DNA from: Microaerobacter geothermalis
GTDB taxonomy: Bacteria > Bacillota > Bacilli > DSM-22679
Direction of reading: 5' to 3'
Length of the DNA: 64,000 nt
NCBI RefSeq assembly: GCF_021608135.1
Contig: NZ_JAKIHL010000006.1
Span: 30,961-94,960 of the forward strand
How positions within the stretch are numbered: position 1 is the stretch's first letter; the number at the start of each line of letters is the position of its first letter. Shown here in pieces: positions 42,945 through 52,316 of the stretch. The translations under genes were made by a program, and so were the position numbers. Below the pieces are notes generated by a model. The model was not told the DNA's origin, did no database searches, and was given only the letters and a program-made list of their open reading frames with translations.

Positions 42945-43349
42945 TTATGATTTTTGCCAAAGCTGAATCAACAAGTGGTAAAGTTCTGATTCATCTTGAG
43001 GCAATGGTGTCAGGAAAGCACCTGATGCACCTTCAAATTCCCTTTCTTCTATATCAAAGGCAGAAACAACAACAACATAACTAAAGGTGGAAGATAATTC
43101 TTTCACCACGTCATCCACCATTTTTTTTCTTATAATTTCCTCACCATAAGTAGTAAACAAAGGAAGCACCAGAATACGACCTGCCAATTGTTTCTCCAGT
43201 TTGTACACGATTTCCAATAGCCTTTCAGTAAGGTATACCTGATTTGTCATATCTTGCCTTACATCAATTTTGGTGACAGGTAAAAGAGCCGTATCTATGT
43301 ACAATCTGGATTTTTGATAACCTTCAATATCATTCATTGTCCATTTCAT
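42945..43349 (-). CDS. DUF2487 protein YpiF
   Basis: 134 residues starting MKWTMNDIEGYQKSRLYIDTA (in part), with LLPVTKIDV and the IVLPLFTTYG-like core (RILVLPLFTTYG). It matches B. subtilis YpiF, which lies between ypiB and qcrA. It is soluble and its function is not established. ATG 43349 follows AAGGAGAG. A repeat remnant and the ypiB terminator lie upstream. Confidence 0.82.
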   Translation of the reverse strand: MKWTMNDIEGYQKSRLYIDTALLPVTKIDVRQDMTNQVYLTERLLEIVYKLEKQLAGRILVLPLFTTYGEEIIRKKMVDDVVKELSSTFSYVVVVSAFDIEEREFEGASGAFLTPLPQDESELYHLLIQLWQKS

Positions 43350-43370
43350 TTTTTTCTCTCCTTTTATAGT

Positions 43371-43418
43371 GTAGGTAGAACTAAACGCTCATGACCCTTT
43401 GGCTCACAAATTGATATA
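43371..43418. repeat. Partial palindromic-element arm
   Basis: TAGAACTAAACGCTCATGACCC, then GGCTCACAAATTGATATAG: the left tip and arm up to the start of the second hairpin; the rest is lost. It lies between ypiB and ypiF. Confidence 0.7.
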
Positions 43419-43430
43419 GAATATATAAGA

Positions 43431-43452
43431 AAAAACCCGGCACTGCCGAGTT
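43431..43452 (-). terminator. Terminator of ypiB
   Basis: Minus-strand AACTCGGCAGTGCCGGGTT folds as a stem with one G-T pair and is followed by TTTTTCTTAT. It lies 38 bp past the ypiB stop. Confidence 0.7.
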
Positions 43453-43490
43453 ATGTTCATCCTATCATAATTCTGTCTAAAATCAACAGT

Positions 43491-44045
43491 TTAACTTTCA
43501 TTCGCTCTCTTCAGACTTTTTAATTCCTCCGTCAATTCAAAAAATTTACCTTGATCCTTGTTATCCAAAGCATGGTCAATCTGACGTTGAATCCATTCCT
43601 TCTTATACTGGTAGATTAATTCATCCAAAACTAATTCAGCCAGCAATCCTAACAGTGTATCCTGTAGTACATTTTGTTTTTCCATAGGATTAGCCTCCAG
43701 TACAGCAGCATATTCTGGAGAGAGTTCCCTATCGCGAAAATGCAAGCTAATATAAACGTCTTCATCCGGTCTTAGTCTAATGTCATGAAAAGCCTTCTCT
43801 ACATCTAAAATCACTCTTTTGTTCTTACAGTATTTAAAGGGCGTTAACTTGACACATTTCGTTGACATTAGGACTGCTTTTGGCAAGTGACGAATACTAT
43901 CGGTAAAATGCACCTTGGAAAGCAAACGATCATCCGACATTAAGTACTGCAGCAACCACGTTGCCTCACGTTTTTGTAGTTCATAATGAGACAAAAACCA
44001 TTTGATAAACTCCTTTTTTGCGGTAACTGTAATTGTTTCGTTCAC
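43491..44045 (-). CDS. UPF0302/IDEAL-domain protein YpiB
   Basis: 184 residues with the UPF0302 core (EFIKWFLSHYELQKREATWLLQYL, in part; VHFTDSIRHLPKAVLMSTKC) and a C-terminal IDEAL motif region (IDHALDNKDQGKFFELTEEL). It matches B. subtilis YpiB in size and neighbours. GTG 44045 has GGAGGG at 6 nt, while the ATG two codons upstream abuts the ribosome-binding site. Function is unknown; IDEAL domains are thought to mediate protein contacts. Confidence 0.85.
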   Translation of the reverse strand: MNETITVTAKKEFIKWFLSHYELQKREATWLLQYLMSDDRLLSKVHFTDSIRHLPKAVLMSTKCVKLTPFKYCKNKRVILDVEKAFHDIRLRPDEDVYISLHFRDRELSPEYAAVLEANPMEKQNVLQDTLLGLLAELVLDELIYQYKKEWIQRQIDHALDNKDQGKFFELTEELKSLKRANES

Positions 44046-44134
44046 TGCCATCCCTCCCGCACTAAGAATTTAGAAGGATTAAACCCTTTACTATACTATA
44101 TATTCTATTCGTTGTTTGTTGTTTTTTTCCCTGC

Positions 44135-45232
44135 CTATTTTTTAAAAATTCTTTCATACGATTTTTGACCAAAGGTTGTTAAGCCGACTAATGGTTCATG
44201 GTTGCACTCTCCCCTTCTTACAATTCCCAGGTGAAGAAGCATTTTTAATATTCTTTTTTGAAATACAACGTCTGCATTATCATAGTAAAAAGGAGGAATC
44301 CATTTTTGCAAAATAGACTTCAGCGATTTCTCTTCAGCCCATCCATCCTTCACTAAAAGAATAACCATTGTGACGATCATTGGCAGCATAGGGATTGCTT
44401 TGCGATATACCCTCTGCCAAAAATGAAATATTGACAACATAAAGGTTTCCTTGTCTTGAAAATGACCAACCGCTTCAGCCCCCTTCGTTGTGAGACGCAA
44501 ACCATTGGGAACTTCCTCAATGAACCCCTGGTGATAGGTATAATCATAAAGTAAAGAAAAACGATCCGGATAAAGGTGAAATGTCCTTCCATAACCAAAC
44601 CGCCAGTCTCCCTTTTGCAATTCTTCTTCCCCCACTGAAAACTGTTGAAACAATTGCTGTAAATATTTCTTGTAAATAGCCCCCTGATTTGTTACCGGAA
44701 TTTCCCCCTGTTGATAGATGAAGTTAATCAATTGATGCCAATCATAATAAAGGGCAAATCTCTCATCCTGTATGATTGACGGGGAGCTCCTATAGACGCA
44801 TTTCTCCTTCAAATCATCCAGTATGATCATAATCAATCTCTTTTTTATATCTTCAGGGAACTCAAAATGGAGGCCCACCCTTCCTCTGGATAATCGAAAC
44901 AGCCAGCCTCTTTTAATAAAAGAAGCCGTCATCTTGCGATAACCTTGTTTGTCATCTGCATTCAGAAGGGAGTTTTTTGCTTTTGCTAAAATATCTTCAT
45001 AGGAAAAGGAATGTTTGGTATCAAAAATCAATTGATATAAAAAACTGATCTCTTCAGTTGTTAAATCATGGAACTGGTTTTTCAGCCGATTGTTGTCCTT
45101 AACTTGGAATAGAAGAGATTGTATCAGTTCATTTTTTGAATGGAAATTACATTCACATTCATACTGAAGGGCCATTCGATGCAAATCATGAAAATCACAA
45201 ATGGAAAGCATCTCAGAGATATTCATCGCCAT
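44135..45232 (-). CDS. Uncharacterised protein with winged-helix-like segments
   Basis: 365 residues, soluble, basic and aromatic-rich. Segments such as ITTEEISFLYQLIFDTKHSFSYEDIL (in part), YHQGFIEEVPNGLRLTTKGAEAVGHF and LHLGIVRRGECNHEPLVGLTTFG look like winged helices of the type found beside XPB/Ssl2-like helicases. No helicase motifs are present. I do not recognise a named family. The ATG follows GGGAG. It lies between ypiA and ypiB, an insertion relative to B. subtilis. A DNA- or RNA-binding role is only a guess. Confidence 0.6.
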   Translation of the reverse strand: MAMNISEMLSICDFHDLHRMALQYECECNFHSKNELIQSLLFQVKDNNRLKNQFHDLTTEEISFLYQLIFDTKHSFSYEDILAKAKNSLLNADDKQGYRKMTASFIKRGWLFRLSRGRVGLHFEFPEDIKKRLIMIILDDLKEKCVYRSSPSIIQDERFALYYDWHQLINFIYQQGEIPVTNQGAIYKKYLQQLFQQFSVGEEELQKGDWRFGYGRTFHLYPDRFSLLYDYTYHQGFIEEVPNGLRLTTKGAEAVGHFQDKETFMLSIFHFWQRVYRKAIPMLPMIVTMVILLVKDGWAEEKSLKSILQKWIPPFYYDNADVVFQKRILKMLLHLGIVRRGECNHEPLVGLTTFGQKSYERIFKK

Positions 45233-45269
45233 TCAACTCCCTCTCTGTTTGCTAACCATTATTGACGAA

Positions 45270-46523
45270 TTAATACCGATTCAACCATTCCTCCACATCA
45301 TCTTGATATGGATTGATCTCCAGGGATTTGTTCCACCATTTTTTTGCCTTATCTGGTTGTCCGATTTCCCAGTACATCTGAGCCAATTGGTTTAAGATCC
45401 TTTCGTCCTCTCCGGAAATATCAACTTCCTTTTTCAAATAGGAAATAGCCTGGTCAAAATTCTCTTCCTGATAACTAATTTGAGCCAGCCTCTCATAAAA
45501 TCCCTTATTAAAAGGATGCTCTTTCAAGCCCGAATGTAATATATCTTTTGCTTCTTTCCATTGGTTTAATTGAAGGTATATATCCGATAATTCCTGATAT
45601 ACTTCAGGAAGTCCATCACTGATGGATAAAAGCTGCAAATAAACATTTCTTGCTTTTTCCCAATCGCCCTGTTGTAGATAGATTTTTCCCAAACTCATCC
45701 AACCTTCCTCATATAGCGGATTCTCTGTCATATACTTTTCCAGATAAACAGATGCTTCTTGAATCTCCCCTTTTTCAAAATATAATTTTGTAAAAAGAGG
45801 GTAAAGTAAGGACTCATCAAAGGTGATTTCCTGCAACTGTTTTAAGATCTGTTCTGCTTCTTCCCATTTACGCAATGCCATCTTCGTGTAAAAAAGCTGT
45901 TCAAGTATTTTTTCGTGCCCGGGCTTTCCTTCAAGTCCTTTTTCCAGGTACATTTCCGCTTTTTCAAATTCTCCCAATTCAACATACAAACGACTTAATT
46001 GTTGAATTCGTTCATGATCAAGTTGGGATATAGGGATTTCTTCCAGTGCAAGAAGGGCTTGATCAAGTTTCCCCATTTGATCATAGATTTTATAAAGGCT
46101 CTCCCAATATAACGGTTCATCAGATAACAATGGTTCCGCCTGAAGAAGATATTTTTCGGCTACCTCTGGCAGTCCAATGCTCAAATAAGTTTCAGCGAGT
46201 AAAATAACCGCTTCCAAATGATTGGGGTGTTCAGATAAAATTTCGGAAAGAATTATAATAGCATCATCATCTTCACCGTTTTCCATTTTAACTTCCGCCA
46301 ATAAGAGTAAAGCTTCCAGATGCTTAGGATTCCTATCTAAAATTGTCCTGATTAATTGTTCTGCTGTTTCTAAATGACCCAGTTCAAGGAAAATATTGCC
46401 CAATATCAGAAAATCCTCTTCTTTTTTTGCCTGCTTGGCCAATGATTCAAGTCCTGCCAGACCTTCTTTTACTAAACCCGCTTTTATTTGATTGATGTAT
46501 ATCTCTAATTTACGTTGATTCAA
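45270..46523 (-). CDS. TPR-repeat protein YpiA
   Basis: 417 residues made almost entirely of tetratricopeptide repeats (about eleven), e.g. LAGLESLAKQAKKEEDFLIL, AEKYLLQAEPLLSDEPLYW, GWMSLGKIYLQQGDWEKARN. It matches B. subtilis YpiA, which sits between aroA (aroE) and ypiB. The start is TTG 46523 after AGGGAC. Its role is unknown; a cytosolic scaffold is likely. Confidence 0.85.
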   Translation of the reverse strand: MNQRKLEIYINQIKAGLVKEGLAGLESLAKQAKKEEDFLILGNIFLELGHLETAEQLIRTILDRNPKHLEALLLLAEVKMENGEDDDAIIILSEILSEHPNHLEAVILLAETYLSIGLPEVAEKYLLQAEPLLSDEPLYWESLYKIYDQMGKLDQALLALEEIPISQLDHERIQQLSRLYVELGEFEKAEMYLEKGLEGKPGHEKILEQLFYTKMALRKWEEAEQILKQLQEITFDESLLYPLFTKLYFEKGEIQEASVYLEKYMTENPLYEEGWMSLGKIYLQQGDWEKARNVYLQLLSISDGLPEVYQELSDIYLQLNQWKEAKDILHSGLKEHPFNKGFYERLAQISYQEENFDQAISYLKKEVDISGEDERILNQLAQMYWEIGQPDKAKKWWNKSLEINPYQDDVEEWLNRY

Positions 46524-46545
46524 TAGTGGTCCCTGCCTTTCATCA

Positions 46546-46630
46546 GAACTATACTAAACACGCATGACCTGAAGGATCTCAAATTGGTATGAAAATGTAT
46601 TTTCTTTCATATCAAAGATTTACTTAAAGG
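46546..46630. repeat. Partial palindromic-element arm
   Basis: AACTATACTAAACACGCATGACC, then AAATTGGTATGAAAATGTATTTTCTTTCATATCAAAG: a whole arm with a degenerate left tip (ACTATACTAAAC), followed by TTTACTTAAAGG. The core is missing. Confidence 0.68.
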
Positions 46631-46640
46631 AAGTAACAAT

Positions 46641-46668
46641 AAAAACGATGTGCATTCTACACATCGTT
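46641..46668 (-). terminator. Terminator of the sigma/anti-sigma operon
   Basis: AACGATGTG and CACATCGTT form a perfect 9-bp stem with a 7-nt loop; the minus strand runs into TTTTTATT. It lies 21 bp past the anti-sigma stop. Confidence 0.82.
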
Positions 46669-46689
46669 AATATGACAATTCTTTACTCA

Positions 46690-47343
46690 TTATGTTCCTT
46701 TTGAACGGGAACTAATCCAACCTATACCTAATGTTGTAAATATTGTTCCCAGGATAGATAGAAGAAATATATATTTCACATTGGTGATTTTTTCCTGATT
46801 AACTGGATAAGGTATCAAATCTCCAACGCTGGCAACAACAGGTTCTTGAAATAATCCCCGGGGTGAGTAGGTTGGCATTGGAGTAATTGACGTTTCTTCT
46901 ACATCAAGGATTTGCTCAACAGTAGCCTGCTTCAACCAATCCTCCCCATAAACAACTGGCATTTGATTATAGGTTGAACTCCCCCAATAGGAAGCAATGA
47001 TAAATCCAATGAGCAGTACCGTCGCGAAGATGGCACCCACCTTCGGTAGCCACTGAGGAATTTTTACCATTTGACTAGATAAAGGCAAGGCCCATTTTTC
47101 CTCTCTTCTGATACGGTCCATGACAGAACCACCAATACGACCTGAATCATACTCCATAGAAGAATCATCATCCGGCCGGATTATTGCTCCTTGAATAAGA
47201 GCTTCACTATCTTTCCAAAACTGGAGATCTTCTTGACAGGAAGTACATGATGTAAGATGCTCCTCTATCTCTCGAAGATGTTGATCAGTTAATTGGCGAT
47301 CCAAATATTCAGGAATTAACCCTTGGACCTCAGAACATTTCAT
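46690..47343 (-). CDS. Zinc-finger anti-sigma factor with two membrane helices
   Basis: 217 residues. The cytosolic anti-sigma domain has the H-x3-C-x2-C zinc motif (H29, C33, C36 in HLTSCTSC). Two membrane helices follow (about 101-120 and 190-211) with some 70 extracytoplasmic residues between. RsiW-type factors have one helix, so the two-helix hairpin is a variant. It overlaps the sigma gene by one base. It probably sequesters that sigma factor at the membrane until an envelope signal leads to its release or cleavage. Confidence 0.85.
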   Translation of the reverse strand: MKCSEVQGLIPEYLDRQLTDQHLREIEEHLTSCTSCQEDLQFWKDSEALIQGAIIRPDDDSSMEYDSGRIGGSVMDRIRREEKWALPLSSQMVKIPQWLPKVGAIFATVLLIGFIIASYWGSSTYNQMPVVYGEDWLKQATVEQILDVEETSITPMPTYSPRGLFQEPVVASVGDLIPYPVNQEKITNVKYIFLLSILGTIFTTLGIGWISSRSKGT

Positions 47344-47936
47344 TACTTGTTCATCCCCTCAACCTTTTCCAATAAAGGCTCTTGTATGTACGATTCCAAC
47401 TGGGAACGAACACTACTGCGGGCCCTGAACAATAAAGATTTCACTGAACTTACCGTTGAGTCTAGCAAGTTTGCAATATCTTTGTAATCCATCTGTTCAT
47501 ACTCCCGCAAAATAAGAGCGGAACGCTGTTTCTCTGGCAAATTGTTGATGGCCTTTCTAACCAGTTGCTCTCTTTCGTTCTGCAAAATTTGCTGTTCAGG
47601 AAGCTTTTCCACAGCCACTTTGGGAGTGGCATAGCTATCTTCCAAATATACCTCCTTGTTCCGACATTTCCGCAATTCAGTTAATACGCAATTACGGGCA
47701 ATGGTGTATAACCAGGTAGAAAAAGAAGCTTCCACATCGCGAAAGGTCTTTAGGCTTCGAAACGCTTTATAAAAGGTTTCCTGACACAAATCCTCAGCCA
47801 AAGCTTCCATCTTGTAATTGCGGAGCATATGGGAGATGAAAGAATAGATTTTCCTCTCGTAGCGGTCAATCAATTCCGAATAACATTCCACATTTCCGTC
47901 CTTGATCTCGCGTATTAACTGGGAATCCGTCTTCAT
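47343..47936 (-). CDS. ECF-type RNA polymerase sigma factor
   Basis: 197 residues: sigma region 2 (YSELIDRYERKIYSFISHML, LAEDLCQETFYKAFRSLKTF, FSTWLYTIARNCVLTELRK) and region 4 (NNLPEKQRSALILREYEQMDYKDIANLL, in part; STVSSVKSLLFRARSSVR). There is no region 1 or 3, as in ECF factors. The ATG follows AAGGAGG. A candidate ECF-type promoter lies upstream, suggesting autoregulation. I would not assign it to SigW, SigX or another named factor. Confidence 0.9.
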   Translation of the reverse strand: MKTDSQLIREIKDGNVECYSELIDRYERKIYSFISHMLRNYKMEALAEDLCQETFYKAFRSLKTFRDVEASFSTWLYTIARNCVLTELRKCRNKEVYLEDSYATPKVAVEKLPEQQILQNEREQLVRKAINNLPEKQRSALILREYEQMDYKDIANLLDSTVSSVKSLLFRARSSVRSQLESYIQEPLLEKVEGMNK

Positions 47937-47981
47937 AAGAACCCTCCTTACCGGTTCCTTTACCCAGCAGAATCTAATGAT

Positions 47982-48010
47982 TTATACTGCTGAGGTGGAA
48001 AAAAGTTGCG
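47982..48010 (-). promoter_or_regulatory. Candidate autoregulated ECF promoter
   Basis: On the minus strand, GCAACTTTTTT (AAC plus T tract, ECF -35 style, from 48009) and GTATAA (47982-47987) are 17 nt apart, 46 bp upstream of the sigma gene. The remaining 47937-48378 stretch holds the MFS operator candidates and no gene I accept. Confidence 0.45.
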
Positions 48011-48314
48011 CTGCTATTCTATATTTGAAAATAAGAGATGTTTTACCCGTGATAAAATGACTATAACGTCTGGGATAATTATGATAAAGATGACCTTTAA
48101 GCACAACATAATCTGCAATATTTCTTACATTTTTCAGCATATCTTGTATAGAATCGTTCGTCAATAACTTTTATTTTTTTTACAATACAAAATATGCAAC
48201 CCCATACAACCAATATTATGAAAAACCGTAGAAAAAATAACCAATTAATGACCATGAGTAACGGTTGTTCATCGGATAAAAATAGTTGTGATGGAACAAC
48301 ATAAAGGATACTAC

Positions 48315-48345
48315 CTTCAGATGAAGCGTACTTCTTCATATGAAG
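48315..48345 (+). promoter_or_regulatory. Tandem CTTCAnnTGAAG palindromes before the MFS gene
   Basis: CTTCAGATGAAG (48315-48326) and CTTCATATGAAG (48334-48345) are two near-identical dyads with centres 19 bp apart, about two helical turns, ending 33 bp before the start codon. Probably operator sites for a dimeric regulator. Confidence 0.4.
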
Positions 48346-48378
48346 TTTAGTTAACCTTTTTGCTTCAGGTGGGGTTCG

Positions 48379-49626
48379 ATGTTTTATTCCAAAAGACTAG
48401 ATGGTCAAACGAAGCTTTTGTTATCCATGAATGCCTTGTTTATGGCCTCTGTTGCCCTCTCCAACACCTTTGTCAATGTATATATTTGGAAAATAAAGGG
48501 CGACTACATCACAATTGCCCAATTTAATCTTTTTATTTATTTGGCAATGCCATTTACTTTTTGGATTGGGGGTCGTCTGGTTAAAAAAATAGATCGCGTC
48601 ATAAGTATTCGAATTGGAGTTGCACTGATGGCTCTGTTTTACAGCATGATTTTAATCCTTGGTAAGGATGCCTCCCAATATATCCAATTACTTGGACTTC
48701 TTCTTGGAATAGCATCCGGTTTTTATTGGCTGGGTTATAACATTCTTTACTTTGAGATTACAAATCCTGATAATCGAGACATGTTTAACGGGGTAAACGG
48801 CTTTTTGTTTTCAGGAACTGGAATGATTGCCCCTGTTTTATCTGGTTGGTTTTTGAGTCAAATGAAGCAATTAACTGGTTACACACTCATTTTCTCTATT
48901 TCTTTGGGGATATTTATCACTGCGATTATTGTTAGTTACTTTTTTCATCATCGAGAACTTCATGGTGTATTTCACCTGGGGAAAGTATGGAAGGAAGCAA
49001 AGAACAGAACACCTTGGCATTTTGTCATGGTTGCCCATTACTTTCAGGGCATCCGGGAAGGAATTTATACTTTTCTCATTGGCTTGTTGGTGTTTATTTC
49101 TACCTCCAGTGAATTTCGATTGGGTGTATACACTTTTATAACTTCCCTTGTTTCGCTGGTATCATTTTTTTTGGCCGGAAAATGGATAAAACCAAAAAAA
49201 AGAAATACTTCCCTTCTTATTGGTACCACCATGCTGGCTGTAGTGGTGATTCCCATGTTCTTTACTGTAAATTATGTCACTTTATTAATTCTTGGGATTG
49301 GCGGTTCATTTTTTTTCCCATTCTTTACAATTCCAATCACCTCAACAACCTTTGATTTGATTGGTGAAAATAAGCAAAAAGCACAACTAAAAGTAGAATA
49401 TATCGTGTTTCGAGAGTTTGTATTAAACTTAGGCCGAATCACCAGCATTACTCTGTTTATCATACTCATTACGATTACCGAAAAAATAGAAGTTATTGCT
49501 ATTTTTCTTTTTTTCTCAAATGCATTGCTTCTGTTTACCTGGATTAATATGAAACATGTACCAGTGACATCAGATTTGAAGGGGAAACACCTCCCTTTAC
49601 CAACCCTGTTCAGACAAAAACATTAA
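48379..49626 (+). CDS. Major facilitator superfamily transporter
   Basis: 415 residues with about twelve membrane helices in two bundles (LLLSMNALFMASVALSNTFV, AQFNLFIYLAMPFTFWIGG, IQLLGLLLGIASGFYWLGYN, and so on) separated by a basic loop (FHHRELHGVFHLGKVWKEAK). The substrate is unknown. ATG 48379 follows AGGTGGGG. It is one of few plus-strand genes, divergent from the ECF sigma operon and with candidate operator dyads upstream. It resembles the YqgE/YjbB-like MFS proteins of bacilli, but I cannot place it further. Confidence 0.82.
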   Translation: MFYSKRLDGQTKLLLSMNALFMASVALSNTFVNVYIWKIKGDYITIAQFNLFIYLAMPFTFWIGGRLVKKIDRVISIRIGVALMALFYSMILILGKDASQYIQLLGLLLGIASGFYWLGYNILYFEITNPDNRDMFNGVNGFLFSGTGMIAPVLSGWFLSQMKQLTGYTLIFSISLGIFITAIIVSYFFHHRELHGVFHLGKVWKEAKNRTPWHFVMVAHYFQGIREGIYTFLIGLLVFISTSSEFRLGVYTFITSLVSLVSFFLAGKWIKPKKRNTSLLIGTTMLAVVVIPMFFTVNYVTLLILGIGGSFFFPFFTIPITSTTFDLIGENKQKAQLKVEYIVFREFVLNLGRITSITLFIILITITEKIEVIAIFLFFSNALLLFTWINMKHVPVTSDLKGKHLPLPTLFRQKH

Positions 49627-49653
49627 TCTTATTTCTGCCGTCACGTCCATAGT

Positions 49654-49683
49654 CAAAAAAAAAAGCCACCAACTAAGGTGACT
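49654..49683 (-). terminator. Terminator of the trp/aro supraoperon
   Basis: Minus-strand AGTCACC and GGTGGCT (one G-T pair) pair around TTAGTT and run into T10. A second hairpin (TTAGCTC/GAGCTAA, 49684-49703) is adjacent. The gap 49627-49828 holds nothing else. Confidence 0.8.
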
Positions 49684-49828
49684 TAGCTCATATACGAGCT
49701 AATTAAGATATGGATAGGAGTGGAGAGAAACCATACTGTACTTCTAATTATATCCATAATGAAAGCGTTGTCAATATATTTTTATTAATGTTTGTATAAT
49801 TCTGATAGTTAAACAATAATATCCATTT

Positions 49829-51118
49829 TTATTTAATTCTAATTTTAGAAAGAATGTCTGCAAAATTTGGAAATGAAACATTGATTGCGCCAGCATTGCT
49901 AATAGTTGTTTCGCCCTTAGCAACTAAACCGGCAATGGCCATGGCCATCCCGATGCGATGATCTCCAAAACTGTCTACATGATCACCCGTTAATGGAGTG
50001 GGGCCTTCAATAATCATCCCATCTTCTGTTCCTTCAATCTTTGCACCCATTTTCTTCAATTGTGAAACAACCGTGTCAATACGATTGGTCTCTTTCACTT
50101 TTAGTTCCTCAGCATCCCGAATGATGGTTATCCCCTCTGCCTGGGTTGCCAAAACGGCAATTACCGGTATTTCATCAATCAGGGTGGGAATTTCGCTTCC
50201 CTCTATCACGGTTCCTTTTAAAGAACTGGAAGAGATAATCAGATCCGCTGCCGGTTCATTCCCAAAATGGCGGTAATTTTCTTCTTGCATCTTCGCGCCC
50301 ATTCTCTTCAGAACATGGATAATTCCGATTCTAGTTGGATTTAGCCCAACATTTTTTAAAAGAAGTTGGCTATTGGGAACAATGGCACCAGCAACCAGAA
50401 AGAATGCCGCAGAAGAAATATCCCCTGGAACGGTCACCTCTTCCGGTGAAACCAATTCCTGCCCCCCTTCCAAAGCAATAACATTATCGTTCATGAACAG
50501 CTGAACGCCAAAATGGGAAAACATTCTTTCTGTATGGTCCCTTGAAGGATATGGCTCAACAATGGTTGTCCTTCCCTCAGCCTTTATTCCGGCAAGCAGA
50601 ATAGCGGATTTGACTTGGGCACTGGCTACTGGTAGTTGGTACTCAATTCCCTTCAGTTTTCTGCCTCTTATGGAGAGGGGAGTATATCCTCCCTCTTTTC
50701 GTCCGTCTATGAATGAGCCCATTGCTCTTAACGGCAGGGCAACCCTGTCCATCGGTCTTTTCGCAATGGACTCGTCTCCAATGAGTACGGAATGAAAAGG
50801 TTGGGTAGATAAAATTCCCATCATCAAACGAATTGTTGTTCCGCTATTCCCTACATCAAGGGGATAAACGGGTTCATCCAGTCCAAACCATCCTTTTCCT
50901 TTAACAGTCACTTTGGATCCGGTTTGTTCGATGGAGACCCCCATTTGTCTAAAGCACCGAATGGTGCTTAAACAGTCTTCCCCGGGTAGAAACCCGGAAA
51001 TTTGGGTGGTTCCCTTGGCCAAGGAAGAAAACATCACGGCCCTATGTGAAATGGATTTATCGCCGGGAATCAAAATTTCACCTTGTAATTGGTCTGATTG
51101 GGTGATCGTTAACAGCAA
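49829..51118 (-). CDS. aroA: 3-phosphoshikimate 1-carboxyvinyltransferase (EPSP synthase)
   Basis: It joins shikimate-3-phosphate with PEP; the gene is called aroE in B. subtilis. The 429 residues show [92 protein letters not shown] and [15 protein letters not shown]. The start is TTG 51118 with GGAGG at about 8 nt. It is the last gene of the aromatic operon. Confidence 0.96.
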   Translation of the reverse strand: MLLTITQSDQLQGEILIPGDKSISHRAVMFSSLAKGTTQISGFLPGEDCLSTIRCFRQMGVSIEQTGSKVTVKGKGWFGLDEPVYPLDVGNSGTTIRLMMGILSTQPFHSVLIGDESIAKRPMDRVALPLRAMGSFIDGRKEGGYTPLSIRGRKLKGIEYQLPVASAQVKSAILLAGIKAEGRTTIVEPYPSRDHTERMFSHFGVQLFMNDNVIALEGGQELVSPEEVTVPGDISSAAFFLVAGAIVPNSQLLLKNVGLNPTRIGIIHVLKRMGAKMQEENYRHFGNEPAADLIISSSSLKGTVIEGSEIPTLIDEIPVIAVLATQAEGITIIRDAEELKVKETNRIDTVVSQLKKMGAKIEGTEDGMIIEGPTPLTGDHVDSFGDHRIGMAMAIAGLVAKGETTISNAGAINVSFPNFADILSKIRIK

Positions 51119-51131
51119 ACTACTTCCTCCC

Positions 51132-52226
51132 TTACTCTCTTGTATGAACTTGGTACCCGGAAGAGATTAGCAATTGTTGTGCTCTCTCCATATCTTCTTC
51201 CCGACGGAACGTTAATCGTAATACCCCCATGATATCTTCTCTGATTTCAAGAATGCGTATATTGGTTAAGCTGATCTCATGATGTCCCAAAAGGGTAGTT
51301 ACTTTGCCGATAATTCCAGGGTGGTCGGGAATATCAACATATAAATCGTAAAGGGGCGGCAATGCTCCTTTTTTCCGCTCAGGGAGCCCATTTCTAAAAT
51401 TCTTGGCCTCTTCAAAAAAACTTTCAATGGAGAGTCCATCCCCTTCCAATATCGATTCTTTGATATCCTCCATTAGCCGATTCCAGTCCTCCATTAACTG
51501 CAGCAACACTTCCCGGTTGCTAAGCAGAACGTCCCTCCACATCCTAGGATTACTCGATGCAATTCGGGTAATATCGCGGAATCCGCCAGCAGCTAAGCGT
51601 TGATACCAAGGATTTTTCTGATCGTATTTGGCTACCAGGTTTACAAGACCTGATGCAATCACATGGGGAAAATGGCTGATAGCGCCAACGACTTCATCAT
51701 GGCCCGAAGGAGACATGGTGATCACCTGGGCCTTTGTGTAAGATAAAATTTCAACTAATTGATTGACGATTTCCTCTGGGGTTTCGTCACTGGGAGTTAA
51801 CACATAGTATGCATTTTCAAATAAACGATGATTTGCGGCAGTCACCCCAGATTTATGGGAACCAGCCATCGGATGTCCACCAATAAAATAAACCCCTTTT
51901 TCTTGCAATTGTGCACCTATGGAAGAAATCATTTCCTTCGTACTCCCCGTATCGGAAATGATGACTCCTTCCTTTAACGGACACTCCAATAATTTTCTGA
52001 CCATCTCATGAATTTCATTGACAGGAGTACACAGGAAAATAAAGTCAGCCTCCTCCACCGCCTCTTCCATGGAAGAGGCAACGACATCTATAACACCCAG
52101 GGATTGTGCAAGGGAAAGCTGCTCTGGATGTAGATCATACCCTATAATCGTTGCTTCGGTTTCTTTCAGGGATAAAGCAAGGGATCCTCCGATTAAACCT
52201 ACTCCTATAATCGCTATTTTTTTCAT
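51132..52226 (-). CDS. tyrA: Prephenate dehydrogenase with ACT domain
   Basis: It oxidatively decarboxylates prephenate to 4-hydroxyphenylpyruvate for tyrosine. The 364 residues comprise a Rossmann domain ([18 protein letters not shown]), [25 protein letters not shown] (catalytic His), and a C-terminal ACT domain ([21 protein letters not shown], in part) for tyrosine feedback. ATG 52226 behind GAGGAGAG is preferred to the 52250 frame start. A repeat remnant separates it from hisC. Confidence 0.95.
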   Translation of the reverse strand: MKKIAIIGVGLIGGSLALSLKETEATIIGYDLHPEQLSLAQSLGVIDVVASSMEEAVEEADFIFLCTPVNEIHEMVRKLLECPLKEGVIISDTGSTKEMISSIGAQLQEKGVYFIGGHPMAGSHKSGVTAANHRLFENAYYVLTPSDETPEEIVNQLVEILSYTKAQVITMSPSGHDEVVGAISHFPHVIASGLVNLVAKYDQKNPWYQRLAAGGFRDITRIASSNPRMWRDVLLSNREVLLQLMEDWNRLMEDIKESILEGDGLSIESFFEEAKNFRNGLPERKKGALPPLYDLYVDIPDHPGIIGKVTTLLGHHEISLTNIRILEIREDIMGVLRLTFRREEDMERAQQLLISSGYQVHTRE

Positions 52227-52276
52227 CTCTCTCCTCACGATCCTAACCAAAAATTTTTTTTATTTCTCTAGATTAA

Positions 52277-52303
52277 GGAACTAAACATGCATGATCCGAT
52301 GGT
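52277..52303. repeat. Tip remnant of the palindromic element inside the trp operon
   Basis: GGAACTAAACATGCATGATCC: left tip and the first few arm bases only. It lies in the 90-bp gap between hisC and tyrA. Confidence 0.6.
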
Positions 52304-52316
52304 TAGAGCTAAAGGT

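Noticed and set aside
48097..48339. 80-codon minus-strand frame with one hydrophobic segment
   Set aside because: There is no Shine-Dalgarno at usable distance, it overlaps the MFS upstream dyads, and the composition resembles AT-rich intergenic DNA. A small membrane protein cannot be fully excluded.
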